This document shows positions 12,826-26,569 of a stretch of 64,000 nt of DNA, in pieces. Numbering within the stretch: the first letter of the stretch is position 1; every line of letters starts with the position of its first letter. The DNA comes from Ricinus communis (taxonomy: Eukaryota; Streptophyta; Magnoliopsida; Malpighiales; Euphorbiaceae): the NCBI RefSeq assembly GCF_019578655.1, contig NC_063259.1:30305277-30369276 (forward strand), written 5' to 3'. Under the pieces are notes generated by a model. It was not told where the DNA came from, did no database searches, and saw only the letters and a list, made by a program, of their open reading frames with translations. A program made the translations under genes and the position numbers.

Positions 12826-13760
12826 GTTTTCTAAATTTAGGATGTGAAGTCGCTATACACAATTCTCCTAAAGTAATCCCATCCCAATATTAAAAATAAT
12901 GAAGTGACACCACTTTATGAAGCTTTCAGGCACATATATGAGTTCAGTAATGAGGTCCAATGCTGAAAGTGTTTGAAGAAATTCACAGCAGCGCTATTCA
13001 ACAAAATATCCTCAGGCGAGATTCAGTTGATAAAACCTGCAGAATTTTTATAAAAAAAAAAAAAAAAAATCTATATTTTTAATTCATCTGCTTAATCAAT
13101 AAATTCATAGCAAGCATCAAAGGACACAGAGTAATTCGCAAACTTTCACCAGAAACATTTCATATGATAATTTGTTATGGATTTTACACTTAAAAACCAA
13201 AATAAAGTTAGGAAGCAATACTTAAAACTAAGAGAAAGTGACTTTCACTAACCTTACATTTTTCAATTTCTCTCCTTTTCTTCAATTTACTTAAGAACCA
13301 AACAAACAGTTACGATCTCAATTTGACGAAGACACACAACATTTCTAAACAGATCTAAATACAAAATAACTTAAAAAGAAAAGAAAAAAAAAAAAGAGAA
13401 TAACAACAACAATCAACAAAACTAACTTATCTGTTAAATGAGCTAGGTAAGCGAAACAAATTTAACAAAAACACTTACTTGACGTACTTGAAGCTGTGAA
13501 GCTACACTAGTGCAGTAATTGAAGAGCACAAATCGACAGAATGATTAAAAGAAGAAAAATCCTGCAAGTTAGTTAGTGCAAGAACACAACCAAAACCCTA
13601 GACATCTAGTACTGATGAAACAAGTGATTAGATTTTTTTAATTTGAGAATTTTATTTTTTTCGTGTAGAGATCGCGTAGAGAGAGATTGATAGAAATGTT
13701 TAGATAGAGAGAAAAAAAAAAAAAAGAAATTAGAAAGAAGAGAGAGGATGTCTGAGCTAA
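12826..13760 (-). promoter_or_regulatory. YODA 5' leader with probable UTR intron, and proximal promoter
   Basis: A strong acceptor, poly-T followed by ttctgcag on the minus strand, ends at about 13039; a GTAAGT donor lies near 13476. A leader intron of roughly 0.44 kb is therefore likely, with exon sequence continuing from 13038 to the start codon. Farther upstream are a telo-box-like AAACCCTA (13593-13600, plus strand) and GA/CT-rich sequence near 13670-13750, a common setting for plant transcription starts. The intron and start site are inferred. Confidence 0.5.
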
Positions 13761-16700
13761 GACATGATTTTGTTTGTCTTAATTTTCCAATATTCTAATA
13801 AAAAAAATTTCAAATATATTTATATATTTTTTTAATATGAAAATAAATATGTTGGAGCAGGAAATCTGAAAGAAACTAAATTAAATTAATTGCATCCATT
13901 TAATCAACGTGTTACTTTACATGTATGAATACAATTACAAATCCTTTTGAATTTTATAATTTGATAAGGTCAGCTTTATTTTATTATTTACTCACATACA
14001 AATTATATGTATTTATTTGAAAAGTCTTTGATTTAGATATATGATACTGAGAGTTAGTGAAGAAAGTGATTGGTACCATACTACATAAGTATTTATTTAT
14101 TTCTGTAAAAGAACTGAAAATGAATGAGTTTTACATTACGAACAAAAAGAATGATTTGACTTTGAAAATAATAATAATAATAGGAAGGAGATTAATTTTG
14201 AATTCATAAATAATTAATGCATGGAAATTTGAGGCAGTTAATAAATAAATTAAAAGGGAAGGAAAAGGTAAAGAAAGAGAGAAGGGGTAATGGAAATTGA
14301 CTTCCAAGTCTAATAGAGGACCGAAATTGAAGAATTTTGCCATCCCTTTTATACACGAACATATAACTTGTTTCCTTTACTTTTTTATTATTAATTTTCA
14401 TGGCATTGCCATTGCCATTGCCAATAACCTGGCATTTTGAAAATGGTCGTCCTTTCAGTCATGCATGGTCAAAATTGGATCTTTTCATTTTTCTTTTTCT
14501 TGGAAAACCCCATAATTAGTCTTAAAAGACTTTTGTGTTTTGTTTAGGCCCATCAATTTTAATTCGGTTTTATCTTCTAATTCTGTATTTTGGTATGACC
14601 TGATTCAGTGTGCCTACGTCGGACGCCGTCTGAGACGTGTGGGGATGGAATTTATTGTTAAGATAGTCACTTTTTCGTATTTTGCTGATTGGGTAATAAA
14701 TTTTGTTTGTAAAATTAAAATCTTTGTTTAAGCTTTTAAACCTGTTGTGTTACTTCACAACTTTATTCTTTTCTGCCCAAAATTAAGTCCTTTTTTTATA
14801 AGTTGAAAATTTATTAAATTCTTAAGAATAGAAAATTATTTTCTTTTTTTTTATTATATTTAATTTCTTAGTTATTTTTAATTTATTTAAATTTAAAAAG
14901 TCAAAGAAGAAAGCACATGCTTCTAAAAGGTGTGCTGTGTATTTAAGAAAAACTGAAGTATGAATATATTAAAAAATTGTATAAACCGATACATATTAAA
15001 TCTGAAATTATGAGGACAAATAACAAAGTTTATGGTTTAATCGAGAAAATAAACTAAATTTCAGGAGTTTAAAAATATATTTTAATTTCTAATGTTTTAT
15101 TATGCTTTTTGCAATGATATTAAGAGTTTTTAATTATATTTAAAATAGATAGGTTTTGTGTATTAAAGGTTACCGTATTATTGATGGGTCTGCCATTATT
15201 GATATTTAATATTAGAAATTATTCATCATTTTTTTAGTTTTTATTTTTATTTTTATTTTCACTTGAATGCAGTTCTATAATTCTTCTTTTATGGAATAAT
15301 TAATTTTACTTAAAAAATATAACTTTTAATAAATAAATACATTTAAAAAATCTATAAAGTTAATTTATAATTAACATATTAATAACTATTAAAATAAAAA
15401 ATTTAATCTCCAATAATACAATTATCAAAAATTGATAAAATAAATTAAACACGTGAACAAGTTTAAGCCAAATATATTTTTAATACGTGATTAGACGTTG
15501 AAAGAAATTTGTTAGTAATTGGTAGAATAAAGTGATTGTTTTTTTAATGATTATTTATTGTTGCAATTTGTTGGGAGGGGTCCAACCCACTTGGAATTTT
15601 GGCAGACTAAAGGAGAACCGATATGAAATATTATAAACATTTTTAGCGTTGCACTTAAACATTACTTTATGTCACTTTCATTTTAATAATTACAAATTAA
15701 AAAGGGTATGCATCGATTTTGAATGGATGTAAACTTTTAGCTAACATAATGAATAAAAAGAGTTAAATTTGTATATGGACAATATGTAATTGATCATTGT
15801 TTTTCTTTGGCAATAATACAATTGCAATATGATATAATAACAAAAATAATATATAAAACTGCTAATAATTATTAAATATGCTATTAGATTTTTTTAATTA
15901 AAAATATAAATACATAAATTTAATGTAGATTTAAAATAAAGCTGATGTAATTGTGGTTGGAATGAATTTTAATTTGGTATTTGAATTAATGATGTGATTT
16001 TGTTTTATATAAGGCATATTTATGTTTCTGTCTGCAAGTGTTTGTGGAAAATAGGGAAAATCCTTTCTTAAAATATAAGTGATAGACTAAAAAGATTGAA
16101 ATTCAAGAAAAAGGAGCATCCAAAAAAGATAGACAAACGTCACAGGAAGATGATATCGTATTCATAGGCACGTGAGAAAGGTGAGAGTGCTGTAGTAATA
16201 GGAAACGGGAGGGGATGCACCAGGACCAGCAGCAGGCCACTAGTGGGCTCCTCAGATTTAACCACACCGCACCGCACCCCTCTTATGTTTTGTCTCAAAT
16301 CGCCTAATTGACTATTACTTATGCTTCAACGTCAACACATGTGAGTATACTTCTGTTACCTCTCTAAAAGATTATTCATGTTGCTTCCATTAATTTAATC
16401 AATTTGAAATTTTAATTACAAAAGTAAAAGTTATTCTGCTTAATAATATACTGAACAGAAGGGAAAATAAAAACTGACCGATTTATTAATTATAAATAAA
16501 TAACAATTTTCGGATAATTAACTGAATAAATATCAAAAACTGAAATTGGACTAATTTCTTAAGAGGAAATGGAAACCAAATCAACTATTTTACTTAATTT
16601 TGTGTTTTTTTTTTTTTTTTATTATTCGTTTGATGGGTTTTCTTGTCACCCTTGTTAATTAGGCTTCAAGTGGTCGAAGTAGGAATTCCCACACAGCAGC

Positions 16701-16843
16701 TCTAACAGACACCATTTCATTTCAAGACCAGTTTTTAAAATAAATTAGTAAGATTCTGTCAAATAATGTTTTTTTTTTATATATAATTGAAAAATTAAAT
16801 AATTAAAATGAAATAAATTCAGAATTTCATAACTAAAATGAGC
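13761..16843. other. AT-rich spacer without recognised genes
   Basis: About 3 kb of strongly AT-rich DNA lies between the YODA promoter and the broken effluxer copy. Only short low-complexity open frames are present (14131-14401, 14540-14731). A slightly GC-richer patch near 16190-16280 (caccgcaccgcacccc) has no coding signature. I see no transposon ends or RNA gene. Confidence 0.5.
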
Positions 16844-18673
16844 TCAAGTGAAAAATATAATCATCCCTGGGCCAGCAACAGTGACTATAATAGTGGACGG
16901 AACTCCAATTTTAAGATGGCTCCAGAAAGACAAATTGTGAGCAAAGGTTGGAGCACGGCGAGCCTGCTCACACACTGTCATGTTGGCAGATGAGCCCACT
17001 AGTGATAGGTTACCATCGACAGTGCTAACCCAGGCTAATATCAGCCATGTCTTCTTCGCATATCCTGGTGAAATACCTGCAGCTGACGTTGCGATGCTCT
17101 TCCCAAGCAATACAACTGAAACAAAATAAAAATGTTGTTAGACATCAAGCTGTAGCTACGAGAATCATTTAATAGACAAGGAACTTACCAGTTGTTTACA
17201 TTTGAGACACAGTTTGACAGCATAATAATGATGAGTGCAAGAATTGCTACTCCACTGACATGCTTTATTTGTGCATAAGGCTCCATTAATTCCCATAAAT
17301 AGTTTGGAATTCCGGTTTTCTCGAACCCATCAATTGTCATGAACATCCCACAGAAGAAAACTAAAAGAGAATAGGATACCTGTTCAGAATAAGAGAAGTC
17401 ATATTCAATGTTCCTGATTTCTAGTTTTCCAGCATACATTCAAAGAAAAATAAGGCAATAACCCAAGGTTGGCTCAGCTGGTAAGGGCGTCTGCTCATCT
17501 TTTTCTTGACCAGAGTTTTAATTTTGGAGCAAGTAAACTTAGTACAATAAGAAAAAGCTGACCTCTGATACCCTTTACCGCCTAAAAGAAAAAAATAAGA
17601 GAGAGGTATAAAGATAATGTGTGGTGAAGTTACCCTCTCAAGTGATGGCTGCGCATCCTTGAAATCGAGAACCAGAAGAGCAAGTGCAGCAGTGATTGCA
17701 GTCCATGAAATATTCGTGCTTATAATCAAAGCAATCAACATTATTGGTGTTACTAGATAAACACAGGATTTCCACAATATGCTTTTCCATTTTGAAGCTA
17801 AAAATGAATTTCCTGAACATTCCATGCCATCAGGAATCCTGAGTACTTCACTCTCACCAACATTACTCCGATGTCTAAAATTGCCATTAATAACCGAGTT
17901 CTGAGGTACAAGGAGAGCTTTGCATATCCAATCCAGCGGTCATCTCTTGGAGATTTAAGTACGTAAAGTTTACTTGCTCGTCTCGCTTTGCATATCCAAT
18001 AACTTGTCTCGCTTTCAGCTACAATTTCAGCATATGCATCTTCTCCATCCTTATGAAAAGATAATTGTGGCCAGTGCACGCAGAGGAGAAATAAAGAATT
18101 CAAAACAAATCCTACAGTTGCTGCAGGGACATTCCAACTAAGAAAGTCCAAAAAGAAAAGTCTCCATCTGAAGCTATAACTAGATTTTGAGGATTGACAA
18201 TGGGAGTTGCTGAAGATCCAATGTTTGCACTTGAGGCAATGGCGAGTAGGAAAAGTTGAGGAGGGAGGTTATTTTGTCTTGCAATTTTGAGGACAAGCTC
18301 GGTCAAGGCAATACTTCATTGGTGAAGAGAGCACTAGTAATGGCAGATACTAAGCAAACCCGAAAAATCAAATCTTTAGCTCCTTGGCTCTTCCATGAGA
18401 GTAACTTCACTAAGTACTCAAATGTATCTGCTCTTTCAAGATAAACACTGACCACCATAGTTCCGAAAAGAAGAGCGAGGATTGAAATATCAATCGAAGC
18501 ATATGCTTCATCAGGGGATATGACCTGGAAAATAACCATAAGTACAGCACCTAAAAGAGAACCCGCTTCCTTCCAATGGGCAGAACTGGAATAGCAGGGA
18601 AAACTGCAAGAAGCTAGAATACTGCAAAGGCAAACAAGTCAGGAATCATTCTTACTAAAGGAGCCATTGCCAT
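16844..18673 (-). pseudogene. Broken tandem copy of the Lsi2/ArsB-type anion effluxer
   Basis: The stretch is collinear with the intact gene at 21859-24219 and keeps the same two introns. It begins MAMAPLV at 18673 and ends at a stop at 16844. Lesions relative to the neighbour: an in-frame TAG in the first membrane segment (LFAFAVF-stop), a frame shift after PIGRK, a gap of roughly 14 bases replacing the conserved TNDTSCVV motif (now NEVLP-stop), a mostly missing cytoplasmic loop with a frame change near 17.9-18.0 kb, and one extra base just before the last intron. The last exon (16844-17110) still reads well, including [16 protein letters not shown]. Several independent breaks argue for a pseudogene and not a sequencing error. 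Its intron carries a SINE-like insert. Confidence 0.9.
17455..17590 (+). mobile_element. Short SINE-like insertion in the pseudogene intron
   Basis: Bases 17471-17481 read GGCTCAGCTGG, an exact fit to the RNA polymerase III A-box consensus, followed by a degenerate B-box region (gaccagagttttaattttgg, near 17509-17527). The insert ends in an A-rich tail (cctaaaagaaaaa). The 9-mer aaaaataag occurs on both sides (17446-17454 and 17591-17599), as expected for a target-site duplication. At about 136 bp it is within the plant SINE range. The decayed B box and poor cloverleaf rule out a tRNA gene. Confidence 0.6.
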
Positions 18674-19135
18674 TTTCTATGCGGCTTTAACTAGCATGAG
18701 GACTAAATGTAGTGCCAATATGTTCAACTCTCTAATTCATAGAATACCATGCCCTGCTCCCTCCACCGAAGAAAGGACATGCCCCGGAAAAGAAAAAGAA
18801 AATCAAACATCAAAAGCCAGAAGATTGAGGCCATTACAAGATAAGTCTTTTCTATCCTTGCATCCTTAAAATAGCAATTATTTCGGGAAAAGGAAAGTTA
18901 AGCTAAGATCTTTGCCTACAACCCTGAATTATTTAATAGAAAAATGACACTGAGGAGAAACTCACTATGATGTCATGGTAAAATTGTATAATAACAGTTG
19001 TATGCAATGGAGGTTTGAGGAATCAAGGATCATAGCGCTGTTCTATAACGAGGTAAAATAAAGGGAATTAATACGTCAGTCTGTTTAAGTTTGGTCTGAA
19101 ACTCAACTTTTGACAGGTGGTTCCAACAACTAGTT

Positions 19136-19181
<46 letters not shown>

Positions 19182-21858
19182 ATACCCAAGCGACGAGGTA
19201 ATATTTAAAAGGAAAAAATCCATGACACGGAATTACAGGAACTGGAAAGTAAATGACAAGAAAGAGCCATGGAAACAGGCCAGCAATGCCTCTGGAAAGG
19301 ACCACAATTGGAAGTAGAGATATTTAGACGTTAATCTGTCTGCTATTTGACCCAATTTACAGAGAAAGATATATAAAAATACTCCTTAATTTACTTGAAA
19401 TTCCATAACAGCTTTTGACACTGTTCTCTATTTATATAACTTCTGGTACATGCATGCCTAATTAGTTTAACAAGAGAAATAAGAAAGAAACTAGTTAGAA
19501 AAATGAATATGAAAGATACTACTATTAAGCTGTAACTAGTTCTATAAAATCAACATATTCAATTAGCAGCTGTTGGAATCTAACTTGCTGACTCAGCAAA
19601 GTTCGTTACAATTAATAGTGAATTTATAAACATTTGGCTCCAATAGCCATAAATGTGTTTGCTGGATGCAGCTCGAGAATTGTGTACTTGAGCTTGCTGA
19701 TGCCTGTGTTATAGTTTGTTGTGGTTTCTTAACTTTGAATATTAGATATAAGAATGGCTGTTGCATTGTATCCCATAGAAATCACATCCAATATAAAACC
19801 CTCTCAGCAATGCAGCACCTATGTTAAAATCCTTTACAGTTTACAGAAGTCCTAATAAACATATATTTACTTTTATACGTGACATGATTTCTTTTAAAAG
19901 GAAAATCACTATAGCTTGGACAAACCAATAAAAACTGAAAACCAAATTTCGAAAAGGTAATTTCCGCAGAATAAATGGAGTCTAAAAGGTATTATATATT
20001 CTGAGTAGTGAGTGAGAATGGACGATTTTGTTTATGTTTCTTCTCTAGATCACATGTTATCTTATATACATATTGAACGTGAAACATCGGTTGCAACTTG
20101 CGTGGAGTAGCAAGGCGAAAACATAAATAATAACAAATAAATAATACGGCATAAGGAAAATGATTCCGACAGTTGAAAGAACATACACACCAATAGTTTC
20201 AGAGTCCTAAAACAGAAGAGGAATGATGAGTGTGATAACTCGTTAGAATATACGATAGTAAATGATGATGAAACAGTTATATATATAATATATGTTGAAA
20301 AACTAAACTTTTAATGTTTAAGTTATGAAGTTAAAGAGTTACTTATTAAATATGTAAGTTACATATATATTTATTAAGTGTATAACTTATGTATTAAGTG
20401 TAGGATGTTTAAGAGTTGTAGGTTATCAAAAAACTTCTTGGCTACTAAACTAATAAGTTTATATATATTTTTTTTGTAATTTCAATTCAACACAAGTGTG
20501 TTTATCCTTTCTTCTTCTTATTCTCTACAATAATATATACTTGGAAAAGAAGCAAAAACAATAAAAAGGTGATGATAATTAAATGTTTACAATGATGAAG
20601 CTAATTAATTATTAGATAATATATGGAAGAAGTAACTCCGAATTTGAGATATTATTAGATGATTATACCTGTTGTTGCTGCTACATTTGAAGTCAAAATT
20701 TGAGAGTATAAGAATGGTTCCTGCAATCCCACTAGCTAGCAATAGCATGCTTAATCTTTGAACTGTCTCTTTTCTTGAGCACTAAATTAGGATAAACCCC
20801 AAATTGATTAAACTCTTTGATGGATGGAGTGGTCTAATCAAGTCTTGAAAATATCACTCCATGTTTTATCTTGATATATAAAAAAAATGGTATATTTCAA
20901 TTTATAGGGAAAATGAGTTTGTTAATTGTTTTTTCTTACTGAATTTTTGTATAGATGACGAAATAATCGAAATATCAATGTATTTTCTAAAATACCAAGA
21001 TACATATAACATGTGTTTTTATATGGACCTTCACAATTTTACAACTAATTGAAAAGGGAGAAATAAAAGGAAATAAAGTCTCCCTTTGTCCCTACTCCAA
21101 TTAAAGAGTCTAGACCATAAAGAACAAAGAAGTATCATCAGTAGCTCCACTAAAAACAGCCTACTACAATCTTTTGAAAGACTTGAATTTGAGAAAACCC
21201 AAATCATTAATTACAACCATGTTAATTGGCATTTATTAGACCTTCATAACCATTTGGCAGCTTACCCATCACATAATCATCATACTCTCTGAAATTCCGA
21301 CAGGAAAAAAGAAGGATCCGTACCCAACAGGTTCTGAAGGGATCTTTTAATCTGATAGTTGATCTTTTAGTTCTTTATTTGTTTATTGGTGGGTATCATA
21401 GAGCTTTAGTAAATTAAATTCTTATTTTTAATTTGAAAGATTTTTTGAATAATTGCTCAATTGGTTTTGCAAGGGCGTCATCACTAATTGGCAAGATCAG
21501 AAATTCTTTTTACTTTGAAAATTGATTCAAATAGCGAGTTCAGATAAAAAGATGGTAGAACATGAATGTTCCTGATAAATAACCACAGGAAACACGAAAA
21601 TAAGTGAGATTGTGTCCAAAAGGCTTAAAAATGTGCCTTTCTCAAAACCTACTTGCACATGGAAAACCATGTATAAGCCATCTCCACTCGTTTGGGTAGG
21701 GTGCTAATCTACATGATAAGTTAATTTGGTGGGTATTCTTAGACAAAATGGTCGCTGAACACAACATAGAATGAGATATTGCTTTCATTAACACGCAATC
21801 TTTTGTAGCAAAAAAAGATTTGTATGGAATATTGTTTACTGGAGCACGTTGGTATATA
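18674..21858. other. Spacer between the two effluxer copies
   Basis: No gene is recognised. It must hold the former promoter of the broken copy and the 3' UTR of the intact copy. A dinucleotide repeat lies at 19139-19182. The rest is AT-rich, with short open frames (19030-19305, 21086-21292) lacking family features. Confidence 0.5.
19139..19182. repeat. (AT)n microsatellite
   Basis: A run of alternating AT of about 16 units is interrupted by one G at 19171 and continues to 19180. Such runs are usually length-variable between individuals. Confidence 0.95.
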
Positions 21859-24219
21859 TCATCTTATAAGTATCAAACCCACAGCAGTAACTATAACAGT
21901 AGAGGGAACCCCAAATTTAAGATGCTTCCAAAAAGTCAGGTTGTACCCAAGTTGTGGAGCACGCCGAGCCTGCTCGCATACTATCAAGTTGGCAGCTGAA
22001 CCCAATAGCGAAAGGTTCCCGGCTACTGTACTCACCCAAGCTAAAACTAGCCATGCCTTTTTCTCATCGGCAGCAGAAATTGCTGCTGCTGAAGCTGCTA
22101 TCCGTCCGCCGAGCAGCAGAACTGAGATGATGCAAACAAGTTAGACTTTAAGCAAGTGAAAAAGGTAATGCATAAAGCAATCAAATATTCATGTTATCAT
22201 TTATTTCATACTCAGTCTCAGCCAGGATGTCAGTAATTTATCAATTAATGAGTAAAAAGTTCCACAGCACCTTGAGGCCTTACTGGTGATGAATTATTAG
22301 ATCCTCAAAAAACTTTAAAGAGGAATTTATCCTTTGCAAGCAAGGACATGACGCAAAACCTTATTGCAGATACCTACGTACCCGCTCTGTTTAGACACTA
22401 TACTTTTACAGGAAATTTTGCCAACTACTTTGGCTTCACAATGTCAAAACTGAGATTATCATTATAAACCCCCCAAAAAAATAAAATTTGTAACCTAATT
22501 ATGTACGTTTCCCTATAGCATCTTGCTATCTTGAGATCTGAAACTGAGAATTCGGATTAATTCCCAACATGAAGTTTCACATTGAAAACTTAGAACCACG
22601 ACTTTTGCTGCAAAATAAATAAGTGCAGTGCTTGACATACCAGTTGGCACATTTGAGGCCAAATTTGACAGAACAAGTATAACTCCAGCAAGAACTGATA
22701 TTCCTGCAGCATTATCTATCTTTGCATGAGGCTCCATGAAGTCCCACAATGCGCTTGGAATTCCAGTTTTGTTAAAGCCATCAACCGTGATAAACATTCC
22801 ACAAAAGAAAATTAAAAGTGAATAGGACACCTGGCCAAAGAAGAGAAAACAATAAACCTTTTAACATCATATTTCCTCTTGTAACACTTTTGTTAGTTAC
22901 AAAAAAAAAAGGATTAAAGAAAAAAGTTCAAAGAAAGAAAAGAAAAGAAAAAAAAGCGCTGTCATCACAAATTTCACCTTTTCAAGGCATGGCCGAGCAT
23001 CCTTGAAATCAAGAACAACCAGAGCAAGTGCAGCAGTAATTGCAGACCATGACATGTTCAGACCCATAAGCAAAGCAACCAGCATAGCAATGGTAATAAG
23101 GTAAACACATGATTTCCACAACATCCTTTTCCATTTTGTGGAAAAATCTCCCTTTCCTCCTGGCAATTGCTCAGCAGATGCATCTTTCAACCTATCCATT
23201 GATGGTACCCTCAACCTATCCATCGATGCTGCCTTCAACCAATCCATTGAAGCTATCCTCTTTGGAAGAGCAGTGTCCTCCCTTCTCTGAGAAGATCCAT
23301 CAGCTGTTACCTCTTTTGATGCATTTGAACTCCTTGCAGACTCGTATGTACTGCAAGAGACACTGTGGATTTCATTCTCAGCAGGATTTATTCGGTTTCT
23401 TAGTGTCTCAGCATAGTTTATTTGGCCGTTCATATTAGGGGAGCTTTGCATGTTGACGGACTCCAACCTAAAGTTCCCTTCTTGAGAATTTAAAGATGCC
23501 GAATGTGACATAGTAGCTGGCGAAAACCGATGAAAACTAACATCATCATCTGCAACAACTTCTGATGTGGCATCTTCTTCATCCTTTTGAGTTGAAGATA
23601 ACAACCTCCAGTACATAAACATAAGAGCTGTAATATTCACAACAATCCCTACAAGCATTGCAGGGAGAACTCCAAAGAGAAATTTTCCAAAAGAAAGCTT
23701 ACTCTGAACAGCTATAACCAAGTTTTGGGGGTTGCCAATTGGTGTAGCAGAAGACCCAATATTTGCACTTGAGGCAAGGGCAAGTAGGAATGGATGAGGA
23801 GGAAGATTATGTTGCCTAGCAATTTTCAGTACGAATTCAGTCAAAACCACACAAGACGTGTCATTAGTGAAAAGAGCACTTGAAATTGCAGAAATCAGGC
23901 AAATTCGACAAAGCAAGTCCTTGGGTCCCTTGCTTTTCCATGAGAGCAACTTACCTAAGTATTTGAACATATCTGCTCTCTCGAGATAAACACTGACAAC
24001 CATTGTTCCAAAGAGAAGACCAAGAATTGGGAGATCAATTGCAGCATACGCTTGATCTGGGGTTAGGACTTGGAAAATAACCATAAGCATAGCTCCCAAG
24101 AGGGACCCTGCTGTTCTCCCAACAGGTAAAAAAGGGACAGCAGGAAAAACTGCCAATATCCAGAATATTGCAAAGGCAATTGAACCTAGAACTACTTTTG
24201 GAGTGGAAGCCAGTGCCAT
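21859..24219 (-). CDS. Lsi2-like anion efflux transporter (ArsB/NhaD superfamily)
   Basis: A multi-span plasma-membrane carrier of the family of rice Lsi2 (silicic acid efflux) and bacterial ArsB. Exons on the minus strand are 24219-22978, 22830-22641 and 22121-21859, giving 1695 bases (564 residues). The start [12 protein letters not shown] is followed at once by hydrophobic segments. Family blocks are intact: [68 protein letters not shown] and, near the C-terminus, [20 protein letters not shown]. Between the two halves is a long hydrophilic loop (about residues 220-370) with a triple SMD(R/W)L motif. Substrate cannot be read from sequence; silicon, arsenite or another anion are all possible. 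It is the intact member of a tandem pair, and its upstream neighbour is not obviously related. Confidence 0.92.
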
Positions 24220-26569
24220 TTCTTTTGCTCTTCCTTAGTCTTTATATCATAAATATCAAAACTTTATCTAGTAAAACTCCAGTTGATAGCAACCCATTTC
24301 GTAGAAAACTGATACTGTAACCACTAGATGGTCCGGTCCTGAAAATATCGCACATGAAACTGTAAGTTATGGAGCTGAAAAGGGTCTGAAGTTATAGTAA
24401 CCAAACAGCTGAGGTGCAAATAGTAGTCGGACAACAAGTTCAAATACCAAAGATTTGCAACCCAATAGTCAACATGGAAATGGCAGGTCTAGAAAGTTGC
24501 ACAAATCCCGAAATTCTTATATGTTTTAGTCCTTTTGAAAGAAAAACTAAGAAGTCGATCAGCATAAAGCTCTATAAATCAATAACTTTTGCAATTATCC
24601 GATATTCAAAACTAATGGAACGGACAACAATTTCAGTAGGTGGAGTAGAGTGCTAATTCAATGGTTTTTCTCTTTGAAAATTCTGAGCCGCATCTCAAGC
24701 AATCTGGAAAAAACCAATAATACTCCCCAGAATCAAATAAATAAAAGGTTGGAGAGCGATAAAGAGAGCCAGTCAGAAAAGGGATACCATTTTTAGAAAT
24801 ACAATTTTGAGTGATGAGTACATAACCCCAACAAGAAAACCAACCCAATACAGCCAAATGCAAAAAGCTTTGTCGTTTTTTAATCTATACCGAATTCAGG
24901 ATAGAAACACATAACCTCACCTTAGCAGAGCTGATAGTTTAAACCAAAGAAACAGAGTGGCAGTTGAGAGTCTTTATAAAGGCAGAAACACCAATAAAGA
25001 AAACCTTCTTTAGCAGTGGATGATGCTTTTTAGATTCAGTTCAATCACTTTTTGTGATTTTAGATCAGTCAATATGTAAGTGTGAGTTTTAAGTGGAGTT
25101 TCCTTGTCTTACCACCTGTCATCAGAGGAGGAGAACTTTTTCAAGAAGACAGATCATCCCACATGCCTCTCTTTCTATTTTATTTGCAAAAGTCCAAATT
25201 TCTTAAGTGCTTATCTTAAATATTTTGATATTAAACAATATTTTTCAATTTCTGATAATGATTATGTGATTTTTTTCTCCTTTTTCCTTTGTTAATTGAT
25301 GCTGGAAATAGTCTAAATCAATTTCTGATAACGATTATGTGAAGAGAGAAGTTTGTCAAGTGTTTTCAAAAATAAAAAATTACGGCGTGTGTCACAATTA
25401 TTAACTAAAGAGATTGAATCTGGTAAGAGGAGAAGAAGGTGTCCTTTATAAGGAAATTAAGGCGGTTCCACTTTCACTTCGTTTTGTTAACAACAAAAGT
25501 CAAATCTTTGTTTTTATATTTTTATTAAGGTTGTTTAACTATGTCATTATCTACTTAACATAAGTGATTACGTAAGTGAACATAGCATTAGAATCAGCAA
25601 ACACTAAATACGTTCTACAACCCAACTAACTATAACTATAATAACTAAGCTGGCTACATGGTTGGTTGGCTCAACTGATTTAATTTTGTGACCCATACTT
25701 ATCATATTATTAATTCAGAGCATTCTTCGTTTTCTTCCTTCTGCTGGCACAAGCGGACATCTCAATACCCATATAGATACTAATTTGTATAGAATCGAAG
25801 CTTGACCATAGAGATTAATTACGTGATGAGCACGAAACAAATGTTACATGGGAGGAACAAGATTACATTACAAATACCTATTTTTCTTCCCTTTTTGAAA
25901 TATATTTAACTGTACATATCGCTATTGTATATGCTTTTGGTGAACTGGCATAAATGCTCCAATATTGTTTTTGGTTTTACTAAGCCGAAATCTTTTAGTG
26001 ATGATTTTATTTTATTTTTTTCTCTTTTTTGTAGTTGAGAACTTTAATTGTTCAGTTATATATTTTTGCAGGAAATATAATATTAGATTCGGGATGCACA
26101 TGGACAGGAGGAGACATGAGTCAATTTCTGGTTTCTATTAAATATGGACTCCATTCTGCAATTAATTGTTATTCTTTCAATTTCTGAAATTCGCTGACTC
26201 GAAGAAGCCTTGAAGCTTTAGTGGGTTCACCACCATTTTGTAATTTCTGATGCTCCTCTCTTTTCTTTTCTTTTTTTAAATTTATTATGAAATAAGTGTT
26301 TCGGCTTGATTCAGACAATAATGCCTGAGCCATGTTAAATTATCCAAAAATCTTAATATTCCATGACCGTTATATTTCACTTAAGAATATAATATTTATG
26401 CCAATAAAAGGATGTTAAATAATTCACAGTAATTGGTTCAAAAGAAAATAATAATTGACATTAAAAAATCATTTTACGTTATAAACCAAAACAAACAAAC
26501 AAACAAAAAATTTCTTTATGCAAGACCATTTCTAATATATTACTAAATCATAAAATAGTATTCAAATAC

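Noticed and set aside
17468..17540. Possible tRNA gene
   Set aside because: A good A box is present, but the B box is decayed and no cloverleaf or acceptor stem forms; the A-rich tail and flanking duplicate fit a SINE.
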